A stretch of DNA of 64,000 nucleotides from Acheta domesticus. Its lineage: Eukaryota > Arthropoda > Insecta > Orthoptera > Gryllidae. This document shows positions 34,461 to 44,819 of this stretch, in pieces. The translations under genes were made by a program, and so were the position numbers. The notes beneath the pieces are model-generated. The model was not told the DNA's origin. It saw nothing but the letters and a program-made list of their open reading frames with translations, and searched no databases. The stretch spans positions 178,024,961 to 178,088,960 of the forward strand of contig JAHLJT010009419.1 in the NCBI GenBank assembly GCA_031308135.1, written 5' to 3'. The stretch's first letter is position 1. Each line of letters begins with the position of its first letter.

Positions 34461-35869
34461 TGACGCACACACACGGGAGGGAGCGGAGATGAATGCTTCT
34501 GGCAGATTGACCTGGACAGTTCGGGGAATGTGAGCGTGAGTTCCGTGACCGCAAATGACTCAGACATGTTTGTGTTTATTCCTCCGAACCTTGAATTAAC
34601 GTGCTTTCTGGGATCAAGAACGTTGGCAGCATGCTATTGTTGTGTACGTGAAGGTTTCCTCAAAATATTTTCGAGAATTATTATACATTGAGTTTGATGG
34701 GTTATTTATTATTTGGAATGATTAATTCCTTTAGATTCTTCGTAATGAGTCGTTCACTTAAGCAATGCCTCTCAATCGAGGATGAATGACAGTTTACTTG
34801 CAAAAAGAAATCCATCGTCGAACATTGTAATTTAGTAGTATTAGTCCCTGTATAAATCATGTAAGAAACGTAAGATAATGAACTTTAATGCAAGAAATAT
34901 TGCTTGGAAACGCTTCATGATGTGTGTATAAACTAGGTTAAGCAATCACAATTTTTATTTTGTTCACACCTTGTTTTTACAGTTGTCTCTGACCAAAAGG
35001 GTTAAGGTTTTCCAAACTCTCCCCTTAACGGTACTTCATACGTCATCAAATTTTAAGCAACAAAGGACTAATGATCCATGTACTTGATTCCAAACACACA
35101 TACTATACCGATTCATATTTATTGTTTTGGGAAAAAGGGTTGTAGTTAATATATTGTTTACTTATTGTTAAAATCGAACATCCCCGAAATTTTCTCATAA
35201 GTAAACCTATAGTTTGCATCTGACTTGATAAAGTCTCTGATTAATAAGTCAAGAAAAGACATTAAGTAATTAAGTGTGGATTTATTAATATTTATGCAGT
35301 CTATACTTTTTAGATATTGTTTGCGATTCTTTTCAAAATAACTAGATATGCACTTTAAACATGTTCTTTGTGTATGTTTCAGTCTGTGCATTTTCCTTAT
35401 TCTTCTTTTGCTCTTCCTTCTTCAGCATCTTTCTACATTTCTTAATCTTCATATTTACGTTTAAGATAAGTACTTTGCCTTTTTCTGCCACCAATATAGG
35501 GTGATTTTCGCTTCGATCTGCTCATTTTTTCTCTTTCTTCCGTTTGTTGTCCCTTGTAGTTCCTTCTCACTCTTCATCCTTTTGGTTATCATGTTCGTTT
35601 CATTTTGAGGTTCGAGAATAAAGAAATTTGCTGATCGTCTTCCATTAGTAATTTTTTTAAAATTTACTTCTCAGTTTAATAATGTGTTGGTAGAGATTTT
35701 CCTTCGCAGTCTCATCAGAGAGACCTCCAGGTATCGACAAGTACTTTTGTTTCGCTTCTTGTTTCTCCTACATTAGCTAGTACCAGTCTTATTACTGACT
35801 AATACACTCTTACTCTACACATCAGAGAGCGGAAAGTTGTTCCGACAGCTGCATGAAGAGGGAGAGTAT
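34461..35869. other. AT-rich noncoding stretch
   Basis: No gene is supported. The region 35380-35600 is pyrimidine-rich on the + strand. Confidence 0.5.
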
Positions 35870-36140
35870 CCATTATGAGCGCAAGGCGCGCGAGAGGTAT
35901 TACAAATTCCACGCGACGTCACATTCTTACGGGAACATTCGCGATTAGTTAGGCAAGTCGCCCCCCCTCTCGGCGGGAACTTCCGGCGCTGTCGCGCTCA
36001 ACCTTTCATGAGGACTTGGAAGTTGCTCCAGCAGCCTCGGCGAGCTCTGGCCCCGGCTTTTCGGTTGCCTGCCGCCGCCTTTTGTTTCAAGCACTCGACT
36101 CTGGCGCCTACCGTCGCTTGTTCAGGCTGACATCTCTGTC
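35870..36140. promoter_or_regulatory. GC-rich island
   Basis: Complex GC-rich DNA with CpG and no simple repeat apart from a short C run at 35960. It stands out sharply from AT-rich flanks. Possible promoter or enhancer. Confidence 0.3.
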
Positions 36141-37379
36141 GCGCTCATCTGCCTTGACGTTACACGGCCTTGTGGTTTGCGTATTGCTCATTGATGATTT
36201 TGTTGTTCAAATGATTTCTCAAGTGAATAGTTACCGTTACGCGTTTGTTTAATTTTATCATCTTATTGTTAGACTGTGGTATTTTAACAGTGATTCTCTT
36301 TGGTTGATTTCTAAATAATTTTTTTTCAAATCCATTAACAATTCGTAAATGGTTATTTTGTTTGTAAATTGTTGTTGTAGTACTTCGCAGGTTTGAAAAC
36401 TAGTAGGTCATCACTAAAAGAACGGAAAACTGTGGAAGTTAATGCTCAAGAAATTACATGAGAAGAAACAGGAAAGCGAATTAAAGAACAATAAAATAGA
36501 ACATCAAGAATGAATCTGTATAAAGCTATACAAGGACTTCGCAAAATATTTTTCATATGAATATTGAATTGAAATATCTGTAAATCAATTTACCATGAAC
36601 TCTAGTTCGACTTAGTCATTGTAACCGTAAGTGCTTTTGGTCATCTTTCTTGTAAAATTGTTTGCTCTCCCACAAAATTATATAGAATTCTTTTGCTTTT
36701 TGTGAGTGAGATTATAGCCCGTAAAATTTCCGCTTTAAACTTCTGTTCCTTATTGTTTTTTAGAAAAATGATTTGTATTGTAGAATCGAAAACCACAGAT
36801 TAAGTCAGAATAATGCGTTTATCAAGTTTCAATAGTGAACTGGTAGAAACATTTTGTTTGCTTAAATAACAACACACAAATATACCCAATGAAATGAAAT
36901 CATATAGTGGAGCTCAAATGAAGTAAACAATTTTCATCTACTTTCCTGTAGTGATTTCAAAATAATATCATAATGTTTTGGTACGTTACAGTGAACAGGA
37001 GTAATATCTAGTGAAAACCGGAAGTAATAACTGTGTAAATTGAAAGGGTTGTGAAAAGTATTTTATGAAAGTTTTTCTAATTTACATTTTCTTATTTTTA
37101 TAAGTATTGTACTCGATAACTACTTTCATCAGGTTGGATTCAATGATCTGTGAACGTAGGGTTTTTGCAAATGGAAGACTTTTGCCCATCGTGCGTGCGT
37201 TCTTCTCTCCACTTAAGTGATCTCTTTACGATCTGTATTTTTTCCATTTATCCTTGTTCTCACATACCACATTATCCATTTTGTCGCAACCCTCTGTTTA
37301 GCAGTGTCTCCGTCCGCATCCACATCTCTGCTGCGTCCTGCCTGCCCACTCGTCATCGTTGATTAAAAGTGAGCTTGTA
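36141..37379. other. AT-rich noncoding stretch
   Basis: No gene or element is recognised. Confidence 0.5.
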
Positions 37380-37700
37380 TACCGCCCCGGGCGGTTAGTT
37401 CCGTAATTGCGCTAATGCCGTAATTGCCACTTGTAATCGACTTCCTGTACCGCTGATTAGAGTCATTATATTTTATGTATTCCCAGCCCATACCATCGTT
37501 TTCCTCGGCGTATCTACAATTCCATCATTGTTTCGTTCCGGCGGCGTGGCCGTTCGATGACGTTTCGGACCGAACGCGAATCGGATCTAGGCCGCTAAGC
37601 TAGACGAGGCAAAATTCCCGAGATTGACAGGTAATGTGCGTGATATGGACGCGGGCCCTCAATGCGCAACACACAAAATCAATCGGGCATTAGATTGGGG
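37380..37700. promoter_or_regulatory. complex GC-rich block with clustered homeodomain-like cores
   Basis: Within 37400-37470 occur gtaattgc, gctaatgc, gtaattgc, gtaatcga and gattag, a dense set of TAAT/GATTA cores recognised by homeodomain proteins. The block starts with the palindrome CCGCCCCGGGCGG-like sequence at about 37383 and continues CpG-rich to 37700. A developmental enhancer is a reasonable but untested idea. Confidence 0.3.
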
Positions 37701-37737
37701 CGGCCATGACTGTTCAGATGATGGGGAGGGGGCCTTG

Positions 37738-37806
37738 CGTAATGCGAGGGAGGAGCGGAGCGGGGCTGTGCGGAGTGGAGCGGAGCGGAGTGGAGCGGAG
37801 TAGAGG
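37738..37806. repeat. (GGAGC/GGAGT)n pentanucleotide repeat
   Basis: An imperfect array of ggagc and ggagt units with one ctgtgc interruption. Confidence 0.85.
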
Positions 37807-38608
37807 TGGGCGTGCCGTGGGAGAGGGGACTTCCCCTCCTCGCGGCCGTCGATAGTGCAAGGCCCTGCTCCTGGGCGAACCACGTTGCGACGCCAGGGCT
37901 GCTATCAACGCAAGGGCCTTACGGACCAATGACGAACTCTCGAACGACTTTGGTTTGTAAGGTTGTTTGAGCATTCATTAATTTTGTTCGCATGTCTTTT
38001 CCTCTTGGCAGAGAGGAAAAAGATTGGACTATCGAGGAAAAAGCGAAATCTCTGTTAAATAAAGCCTCCAGATGGGTCTGTAAGTTCTTTGGCGACCTTA
38101 CTCGGTGCTCGTTTTGTAACACAGTTAAAGCATTAATATAAGCGTAATTAGTTTCGACGTATTTCTGTGAGAGTGTTTCTTGGTAATTCTCTGATCTCCT
38201 TGAAAATAGCATTTACCCAGCTGCAAAGTGTACTAGGCCATGCAAATGGACGTGATAGTTTTATGATGTGGAGACTTGTACTTTCGAACACTGAAGACCT
38301 CGGCTTCCTAGCAGTGGTTCCTGAGGCTTGTTGGTGAATGTTATGTATTTACTATTTACTACTCGAAAAATTCAAAAATAATGATTATAAATTTGAAATG
38401 CAATTTGAACAGCTTCGGCATATGTATTTTAGTATTTTATTTAGCAGACATTTTATTTTGCAGAAGTTACAAATATTTCGACATAATATGTGCTGTTATA
38501 TCACCATTTTACATTAGAAAACGAACGCCGCAGTCTTTAAAAGTGTTGTTGTGGAACTTCGTATCCTGAAGGCAAATTTTGAAGGTGAGTTAAAGGGGTA
38601 CGGTGGGA
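37807..38608. other. noncoding stretch
   Basis: GC-rich to 37930, then AT-rich. A 97-codon open frame at 37919-38212 (-) has no recognisable motif. Confidence 0.45.
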
Positions 38609-38620
38609 TATTATTGCTAG

Positions 38621-39152
38621 GGACCTGGAGAGATGGCTCAGGGTATCAATTGATGTCACTGCAGTGCCTCTGGCTAGGTTCGAGTCCCGACGGTGGCAAG
38701 ATTTTCGACACTACCTAGATAACTAGATCGAATTAAGTCGCTGTCTGGAAGAGAAATCTAGCGGCCGGCTGCTCTGATCGGTAGTTTTAGATGGTTTGTC
38801 CTTTCAACACCAGGCGAATGCCGAGCAGTACCCTAACAAACGAACCATGGACAGCGCGCGATCTTTCCTTCCCCTTCCTTGTCCTATCCTCGCCCCTAAT
38901 ATGCACTACACTACCGCTCATGCCTGGAGACCGGTCGGGGCTTAGAGCTTGTCCCGGCTGAGGCGGTGCCCCGCTGGTGGGAGTTACCTGGCTGGTGGGA
39001 AACATCGCTAGTCGACGGTAGGTCGGCGGGGGAAGATCACAGCCACCTACAGATGAAAAACATGCACTACACTTACGGGACTAATGACCTCCGTATTTGA
39101 CGCGCCCTAACAATCAAACAATCAATCGGTGAGCTCAAGGACAACGCGAGTT
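38621..39152 (+). mobile_element. SINE family B, full-length tRNA-headed copy
   Basis: Flanked by the exact 12-bp direct repeat TATTATTGCTAG at 38609-38620 and 39153-39164. The 5' head has an A box TGGCTCAGGG (38634-38643) and a B box GGTTCGAGTCC (38687-38697) about 44 nt apart, typical of a tRNA-derived pol III promoter. The body runs from gaattaagtcgctgtctgg through caacaccaggcgaatgcc, a pyrimidine-rich middle, gcttgtcccggctgaggcgg and acttacgggactaatgacc to the AATC-like tail near 39110-39127; about 25 nt of nonrepeat sequence follow before the second duplication. This copy defines the family in the window: about 530 bp, far longer than SINE A. Confidence 0.88.
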
Positions 39153-39181
39153 TATTATTGCTAGTATTATCATTATTTTAC

Positions 39182-39182
<1 letters not shown>

Positions 39183-39218
<36 letters not shown>
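39183..39218. repeat. (ATT)n microsatellite
   Basis: Twelve ATT units just downstream of the SINE target duplication. Confidence 0.95.
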
Positions 39219-39339
39219 GGTATTAGTATTCTATGTTGCTGAAAGACTGTGTATTTTTATGTTTTGTAATGAGCTCCCAGTGGGTTGTACCCAATTGCAG
39301 TTTAAATAAATCTATCTGTCTAGTACATGAAAAGCATTC

Positions 39340-39600
39340 GCGCCGTAGTCCTTCGACGCGCCTTGAGGGGCGGGCCTTCGTCCAGCGAAGGCCAGCGCCG
39401 CCTCGTGGGCGGCGGGGGCGGGGGCGGGGGCGGGGGCGGACGTCGCAGCCGCAAGTGGAGCGCCGCGCCCGCGCCTGCGCACTGGGCTTCCCAGAAGCGC
39501 CGGGGCCGCCGTCGTCGGCAGGGGGCGTCCGCTGGTGGATCGCGTGGACCGCGCCCCCGCGCGCCGATCTTTTTCGCAAATCTGTCACATAAGGACGCCT
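39340..39600. promoter_or_regulatory. GC-rich island with G-quadruplex motif
   Basis: CpG-rich block. At 39414-39439 five G runs of up to five (GGGGGC repeated) fit a G-quadruplex motif on the + strand. Long frames across it (for example 39233-39592) are compositional. Promoter-like, but no gene is identified. Confidence 0.4.
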
Positions 39601-39756
39601 CGCCCTTGTTATCTCCAAACCGCAGAGCTCTTTAAGTGCTCGTACTTGTTCCTTCTGCGGTCAGGGCCGTCTAGGGACGATGGGGCAGGTGACAGGGTAA
39701 TTTCTGCGTTTCGCAAGTGGTTCCAGTGTGCGGATGCTGTTAATCGCTGACACGTC

Positions 39757-39852
39757 GATCAGCTGTCGGTTCTGCTCGGTTGAGTTGTCGGATACTGAAA
39801 CACCTCCACATCTAGGTGCAAGAGATGAAGTTGTAATTCAGTCAGTAATGCA
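39757..39852 (+). repeat. direct repeat flanking a SINE, copy 1
   Basis: About 95 bp (ctgtcggtt...ggttgagttg...ggtgcaagagatgaagttg) similar to 40136-40229. The two copies bracket the SINE B fragment at 39873-40085. Confidence 0.75.
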
Positions 39853-39872
39853 CTTAATTCTTAAATACACTG

Positions 39873-40085
39873 CAATGCCACACACATGGGGAGCTTGGAG
39901 CTTGTCCTGGCCGGTGCAGCACTCTGCTGGTTGGGGAAAATCCCACAAGCCGACCTAGGTCGGCGCCGGATCTCGCCAACGAGCTGGGAAAGATCGATGC
40001 CATCTCCCACGATAAAAACATCGACTACACGTATGGGACTAATGACCTTAGCAATTGACGTGCCCGGAATCAGTAATCAATCAAT
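39873..40085 (+). mobile_element. SINE family B copy, 5'-truncated
   Basis: Matches the last ~200 bp of the family: cacatgg-gagctt, gcttgtcctggcc, gttggggaaaatcc, gacctaggtcggcg, tatgggactaatgacctt, gcaattgacgtgcccgg, AATC-type tail. No clear target duplication. Confidence 0.8.
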
Positions 40086-40135
40086 TACTGCTGGGATATC
40101 AAAATAATTCGCGCAAAAAATCAATTTCTGTAACG

Positions 40136-40229
40136 TCCACCATCTGTCGGTTGGGTTTGGTTGAGTTGGCGATTTCTGAAGCACTTCCAATTCTTGGTGC
40201 AAGGGATGAAGTTGTAATTCAAACAATCG
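40136..40229 (+). repeat. direct repeat flanking a SINE, copy 2
   Basis: Second copy of the 39757-39852 segment; ggtgcaag-gatgaagttgtaattca is shared almost exactly. Confidence 0.75.
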
Positions 40230-41449
40230 TTAGGTTTTGTAAACAACAAACCTCTCTGTTGTGTTTTTATTTTGCAGGCGATTTCTTCTACCAAATGGAA
40301 TGGGGAATAACGCACGATAATGAATAGGAAACGTTTAGCATAATGAAAATATTACGATAAAAGAAGGAAACTTTCATATTCTGAATGTGGAATAAAAACA
40401 TGCACTTCGAGCTTTATCGGTTGTATGGTAATGAAGTACATTAATAATGTTTAATCCCAGTTTTCTTTCTTTCCTTTTTCCCCTTTCTATCTCGCTGTAA
40501 ATTCTTCAGCTAATGAAAATCAGTATTCTGAATATTCGACATCCTGCTGATGATTTTACACGTGAAGGTGTTTGCCAATTTGATATTATGTTTATAAATT
40601 CCTCATCTGCAAATACATTCACTTTCTCGTATACTACTTACATAGTACCCAGAAATAATTGTAATGGTGTAGGAAAAACCACTATATTTCGACCGAAAAA
40701 CTCAGTAAGTTTCTGATACTGGGAAGTGTCCTATTAGTAGTAAATTTCTTCCTCTAATGCATTGTATAGTCGGAATCCACAGTTTGTGTCTTTAAATCCG
40801 AAAAAGTGATGCACGGCAAAATTGATGTCCGTCCCTCCTCCGTCCGTCTGCCCGTCCGCTTAAGAATCTCGCTGGCGGCTAAGGTTTAGTCAGAATTTTC
40901 ACCAAAATGTATATTCTCCGATCAGTTTAGCTAATATCGCTGCCCCCTTCAATTTCAAACGGATGTTTTGATTTGGGAGTTACGTTACATCAATTCTCAA
41001 GGACATTTCAAAATTTCCTAAAAAGTATTCCAATTTTTTCTTAAGCTTTTTTCTTCAGATAAAGAAAAGTATGGCTATATACATGACGCAAGTGTGATTT
41101 TCATTAAATTCTTTGTTTTGTTTCGAAATTTGCAAAACTTTAACCTTTTTTGAATCCCCACTATCAACTACCTTTTTGAAATGCAACCACCCAATTAACA
41201 TGTACGAGCGTAAGCAACTCCATTGTTTTACAATGAAGAAAACGTCAACGTCGGATTTTCGCGGAAATCAAAAGGAATGAGTTGGAACATTCCGATACAA
41301 CTGGTGTTTGCTTTTGTCGTTTCAAAAGATTAATAAATTAAACGCATTTACACACTGTTCTTCATTCATACCCACCCAAAACATTAAGGAAGGAATATAA
41401 GCTTTAAAAGTTATTACTCCCAGATATTTATTATGATTTCCTCCGCAAC
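40230..41449. other. AT-rich noncoding stretch
   Basis: No gene is supported. A CCGTCC/GTCCGT-rich short stretch lies at 40828-40860. Confidence 0.5.
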
Positions 41450-41520
41450 ATCAAGAGCAGTCACTGGAATGACACATAGCAGACGCATCAGCACGTTTGT
41501 TTTGCTGCCACCAGGTTAGA
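41450..41520 (+). repeat. direct duplication flanking the fold-back element, copy 1
   Basis: caagagcagtcact-gaatgacac, tagcag and gctgccacca resemble 42437-42515 (caagagcagccaac-gaatgacac, tagcag, gctgccgcca). Both are followed or preceded by a ttgaaatcaaaag word (41553, 42259). An older duplication is suggested. Confidence 0.45.
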
Positions 41521-41874
41521 TAAAGCGCTAGTTAAACTTCAACAGATGTTGACTGAAATCAAAAGATGGGCAATATTGTACTACATTCCTAAGGGAAAAA
41601 TGTAAAAAAATTTGACTCTTGAAAAACTTCGTCTCTGAAACGATGTTATATTTTCTTGTTCATTCGGCTTCTCACAAAACTCCCCAATAAAGCGGCGGGA
41701 ATTAATCAGTTTTCGTGTGGTAATGGGGGAAACAAAACGGATTGTTTCGTAATATGTCTGATGCAAATTAGGAGTATATTGTGAGAATTAAAAAAGGAAT
41801 AGGTTGCTGTGCGTCCTGGCAAAATCTGGCAAAATCTGTTCTTGTCACTACAAGAATTTGAGATCATTGGCACT

Positions 41875-42217
41875 TAAGTTATATACTTATCATAACGTTA
41901 AGGATCCCTATTTTTGAGACAGTTTTCATTGTATTTATTCTAGAAAAACATAAGAATTGTAATTTATTTCATATTTTATTTTTGTGTCGTACAACGTTTC
42001 AACGAGGTTTTCCCGTCATCTTCAGATACACAATTGTCAATGACGGAAAAACCTCATCGAAACGTCGTACGATACAAAAATAAAATATGAAATAAGAAAT
42101 TACAATTCTTATGTGTTTCTAGGACAAATACAATGAAAACTGTCTCAAAAATAGGTATCCTTAACGTTATAATAAAATAACGAATAGACAGTTCAAAACC
42201 TTATAAGTTATATACTT
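41875..42217. mobile_element. fold-back retroelement with 14-bp direct repeats, Penelope-like hammerhead motif
   Basis: Two arms of about 130 bp (41888-42019 and 42040-42174) are inverted copies with roughly 90% identity, separated by a 20-nt loop. The unit is bounded by the exact 14-bp direct repeat TAAGTTATATACTT at 41875-41888 and 42204-42217; 29 nt of single-copy sequence lie between the right arm and the right repeat. The minus strand of the left arm carries a hammerhead-like core. Penelope-like elements have such motifs in terminal repeats that can sit in inverted arrangement, so a Penelope-derived fold-back is the favoured reading; a DNA fold-back transposon is the alternative. Confidence 0.6.
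41985..42035 (-). ncRNA. hammerhead-like core motif inside fold-back element
   Basis: The minus strand reads CTGAAGA (exact CUGANGA box), then ACGGG-AAAA-CC-t-CGT pairing as stem II, then GAAAC, then CGT-TGT-ACG able to pair as stem III. Flanking TTGTGT and ACACAA can pair as stem I. The expected U of the cleavage triplet is A here, so self-cleavage is doubtful; the second arm has a different change at the same place. Confidence 0.4.
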
Positions 42218-42436
42218 CTCTTCTTAAAGTACAAACGAAACAACTATACTCTGATGATTGAAATCAAAAGGAAAACGTGTCCGGATGGATAATGTAGATT
42301 CATTACCATCACTTCGAGAATTTGATCTCGCTGAAACGGAGTTGCATTTTGCTCTTCTAATAACTTCACGAAGGCACTTCCACAAACATTACACGTTGGA
42401 AGACGGCGGCATTTCATACCTTTTTCTGTTCGGTGT

Positions 42437-42515
42437 ATGCAAGAGCAGCCAACCGAATGACACGTAGCAGGCGCGACGCGATTCTTCGCGACCGCCGGGT
42501 TTGCGCTGCCGCCAC
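42437..42515 (+). repeat. direct duplication flanking the fold-back element, copy 2
   Basis: Counterpart of 41450-41520, with extra CpG-rich insertions. Confidence 0.45.
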
Positions 42516-42735
42516 TGTTGTTTCCGCAGCAAAGTGACTCCCGCCCGTCACCGGGCGACACGCCACTTCCTGCAGCCCGTGCTTTTTGCGTCAAGTCAAG
42601 TTCACGGTTGTCGCGACCGCTGCGGAGGGCGGATGCACGCCGCTTTCACGCCATTACCTGCGATTCCGATTGGACGCTGAGCGCGGCTGTAAAGAACTTC
42701 GCCTCGAAAATGAAAAGTGCGTCGGGTTTCTTTCA
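42440..42735. promoter_or_regulatory. GC-rich island
   Basis: Complex CpG-rich sequence between AT-rich flanks; short open frames on both strands are not supported. Regulatory role is possible. Confidence 0.3.
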
Positions 42736-42743
42736 GAATGTGC

Positions 42744-42835
42744 TCATAGATAGATAGATATTTATTATTTCCGCAGGTAGGTTTATGCAGCCTGGTGGCG
42801 GAACACTAAAATTTACATATTATATTTACATATTA
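42744..42835 (-). mobile_element. possible LINE 3' end with (TATC)n tail
   Basis: On the minus strand a short sequence (ccgccaccaggctgcat...ggaaataataaata) ends in TCTATCTATCTAT at 42746-42762. A polyadenylation-like AATAAA followed by a tetranucleotide tail is typical of many insect LINE ends. No coding part is present. Confidence 0.3.
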
Positions 42836-43152
42836 TAATTATGAATTAAAACAATGTAATTTAAAATTATTTTAAGACAATAACAATAATAATAATACGA
42901 TAATAACATAACAATGTTAACTATAAATGCATTAATAACAATAACCGCATTAATTCTACATTGATGGTGGACTTGTACAGATAATTTATACTAAAATACA
43001 CGACTTTTTATACACTGCACTCCACTTCACTCACTTCACTTCACTTCTCTGTCTACTTCTATATTGTACTAAACTTCACAACACGTCACCACACTTCAAT
43101 ACAAATACTATAAACCAATGCATCTAATAATTATCACTATACTAATAATGGT

Positions 43153-43159
<7 letters not shown>

Positions 43160-43197
<38 letters not shown>
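43160..43197. repeat. (AAT)n microsatellite
   Basis: About 11 AAT units within a wider AT-rich, aacaataa-type low-complexity stretch (42830-43270). Confidence 0.9.
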
Positions 43198-43198
<1 letters not shown>

Positions 43199-43289
43199 CA
43201 TTCTAACAAACCTAACTTACTAACTAATAAAATTTACAAATATTAATTATTTATATTAATTTTTTAATATTTATATTAACAAAAATTAT

Positions 43290-43910
43290 CAGGGGCATTC
43301 AGAAGGAGGGCAGCTGGGGCAACTTGCCGCAGGCTATTTATTTGGTCAAAAAACAGTAAACTGTATATGACGAGTGGGGAAAGCGATCATCTGCGCACAT
43401 TTTCTTGAGGCCCAGAATAAAAAAAAATATTGAAAAACTAGAAACAAGAATTTAGAAAATAATTATTATTTTAGAAAAATTTGAAAAATGTTTGTTCCGG
43501 ACTTATAGAAAATGAATTTCAACGATAAATGAACTGCTGATTTGATTTTTCTATATTGTTAACAAACTAGTTCTACTCCTACCACTACAAGCAAAAGGAG
43601 TGCTCAACAAAATGTGCGCACAGTGAAGCTACATTTATGTCCAGAAGCAAAACAAGGGACCATCTCAGCATTTGCTCAATGGATTAGGGAAACTGGACAA
43701 GGCTCCTTAATTGGGGTACCGAATGTTTTTCATTCAAAAGAAATGAAACATGTATTTGTCTCTAAACCAAATTTAATGCTATAAGTTATTTCTGATGAAT
43801 GGAGAAATTAATCTGTTTATTAATTGGGGAGGAGGGCCATTTTTGGTTTGAAATAAGGGGCCCCCGAGGATCAACTGCTTCAGGCCCCTGGTTTTCTCTG
43901 AGCACCCCTG
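43290..43910. mobile_element. dispersed repeat copy 1, possibly hAT-like nonautonomous element
   Basis: The core 43340-43790 is related in the same orientation to 60473-60890: ctgcgcacattttcttgag, aagggaccatctcagcattt and aaactggac are shared. The outer ends read CAGGGGCATTCAGA (43290) and, inverted, CAGGGGTGCTCAGA (43910), resembling hAT terminal repeats, but no 8-bp target duplication is found and the second copy lacks these ends. The dispersed-repeat call is firm; the hAT call is weak. Confidence 0.5.
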
Positions 43911-44489
43911 GTGCTTGTTATTACTCTTGTCTACTTACTGCTATAATGATTAGTAGTAAGGTGTTTCATGTTCTAACCAAAATCTATTCTATTAACTCGA
44001 GCAAAACCAAAGAGTATATGAATGATCCTCTACGTTAAGAAGGGGCGGGAGGCTCAGAAGCTCACAGTTTAAATTTTGATTTTGAAGTATTACTCAGTTT
44101 TTCTAAATTAATTAATTTAATGAATAAATATACCCGTTTTTCTCATTTAAACAAACATAAGTTTCATTTTCAAGTTATACAATTGAAAAGAAAAAGCTTT
44201 TCGCAACGATGTTTGTATTTAATATTAATGCCAAAACCTATTACATTTTGTGCAAAATAAAGGCTGATATATCTTCATTGCATAGCAGTATATCAAACTA
44301 TATTACACTAGACCTACACTAAACTACACTAGATTCATAATACTACAAATATTTCATACATTTTGTGTGAATTTTCAGATTTTTAAGTTAATCGTCCCGA
44401 CTTCTTTTTATTCGCAGCTAAAATTGCACAATTCATATTATAACAAACACGTATGAAAAATTGATTGACATTGTGAAATAAAGAACATA

Positions 44490-44663
44490 TCAATGATTTT
44501 TGAACTTCTTAAAAAATTGAATGCTATGGAAACGAACAATCATTGATGGGTCTCTGAGCCCTCTGGTAATGCTACGGATGATTAACCAAAAGGCAATGGA
44601 GATGATGGCAGCTCCGGATAGTTGGATGAGTTTTTGCATTGATGGGGCTTGTGGTTGTGACAT
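44490..44663 (-). CDS. small hypothetical ORF with a possible membrane helix
   Basis: A 57-codon frame starts MSQPQAPSMQKLIQLSG and continues with a hydrophobic stretch AAIISIAFWLII (residues 18-29), then a basic region and a KKFKNH end. The hydrophobic run flanked by K and R could form one transmembrane helix. I recognise no family. There is no visible promoter, splice or polyadenylation context and the sequence is only 100 bp from a hammerhead-like motif, so it may be a chance frame or a remnant of a mobile element. Confidence 0.15.
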   Translation of the reverse strand: MSQPQAPSMQKLIQLSGAAIISIAFWLIIRSITRGLRDPSMIVRFHSIQFFKKFKNH

Positions 44664-44763
44664 TAATGAAGCGATTGTTATTTAGCTGCAAATCAGGACT
44701 ACGTGTTATAAATATCCCTGTCACTATCACAGGATGTTGGTCGGGTAAATGAAAACTCTTTCA

Positions 44764-44806
44764 GTTTACGAACGTTCCGGAATATATTATTCCTTCGTCA
44801 AAGCTA
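44764..44806 (-). ncRNA. hammerhead-like core motif
   Basis: The minus strand reads TTTGACGA (UGANGA box), then GGAATA-ATA-TATTCC-like pairing, then GGAACGTTCG where GAAAC would be expected. It shares the layout of the sites at 30.25 and 42.02 kb but has one change in the second box, so it is the weakest of the three. Confidence 0.28.
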
Positions 44807-44819
44807 TGAAAGTAGAAAA

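Noticed and set aside
33866..34533. 200- and 208-codon overlapping frames treated as a Pro-rich protein
   Set aside because: Two phases are equally open over a 33-bp minisatellite; no start, splice or family support.
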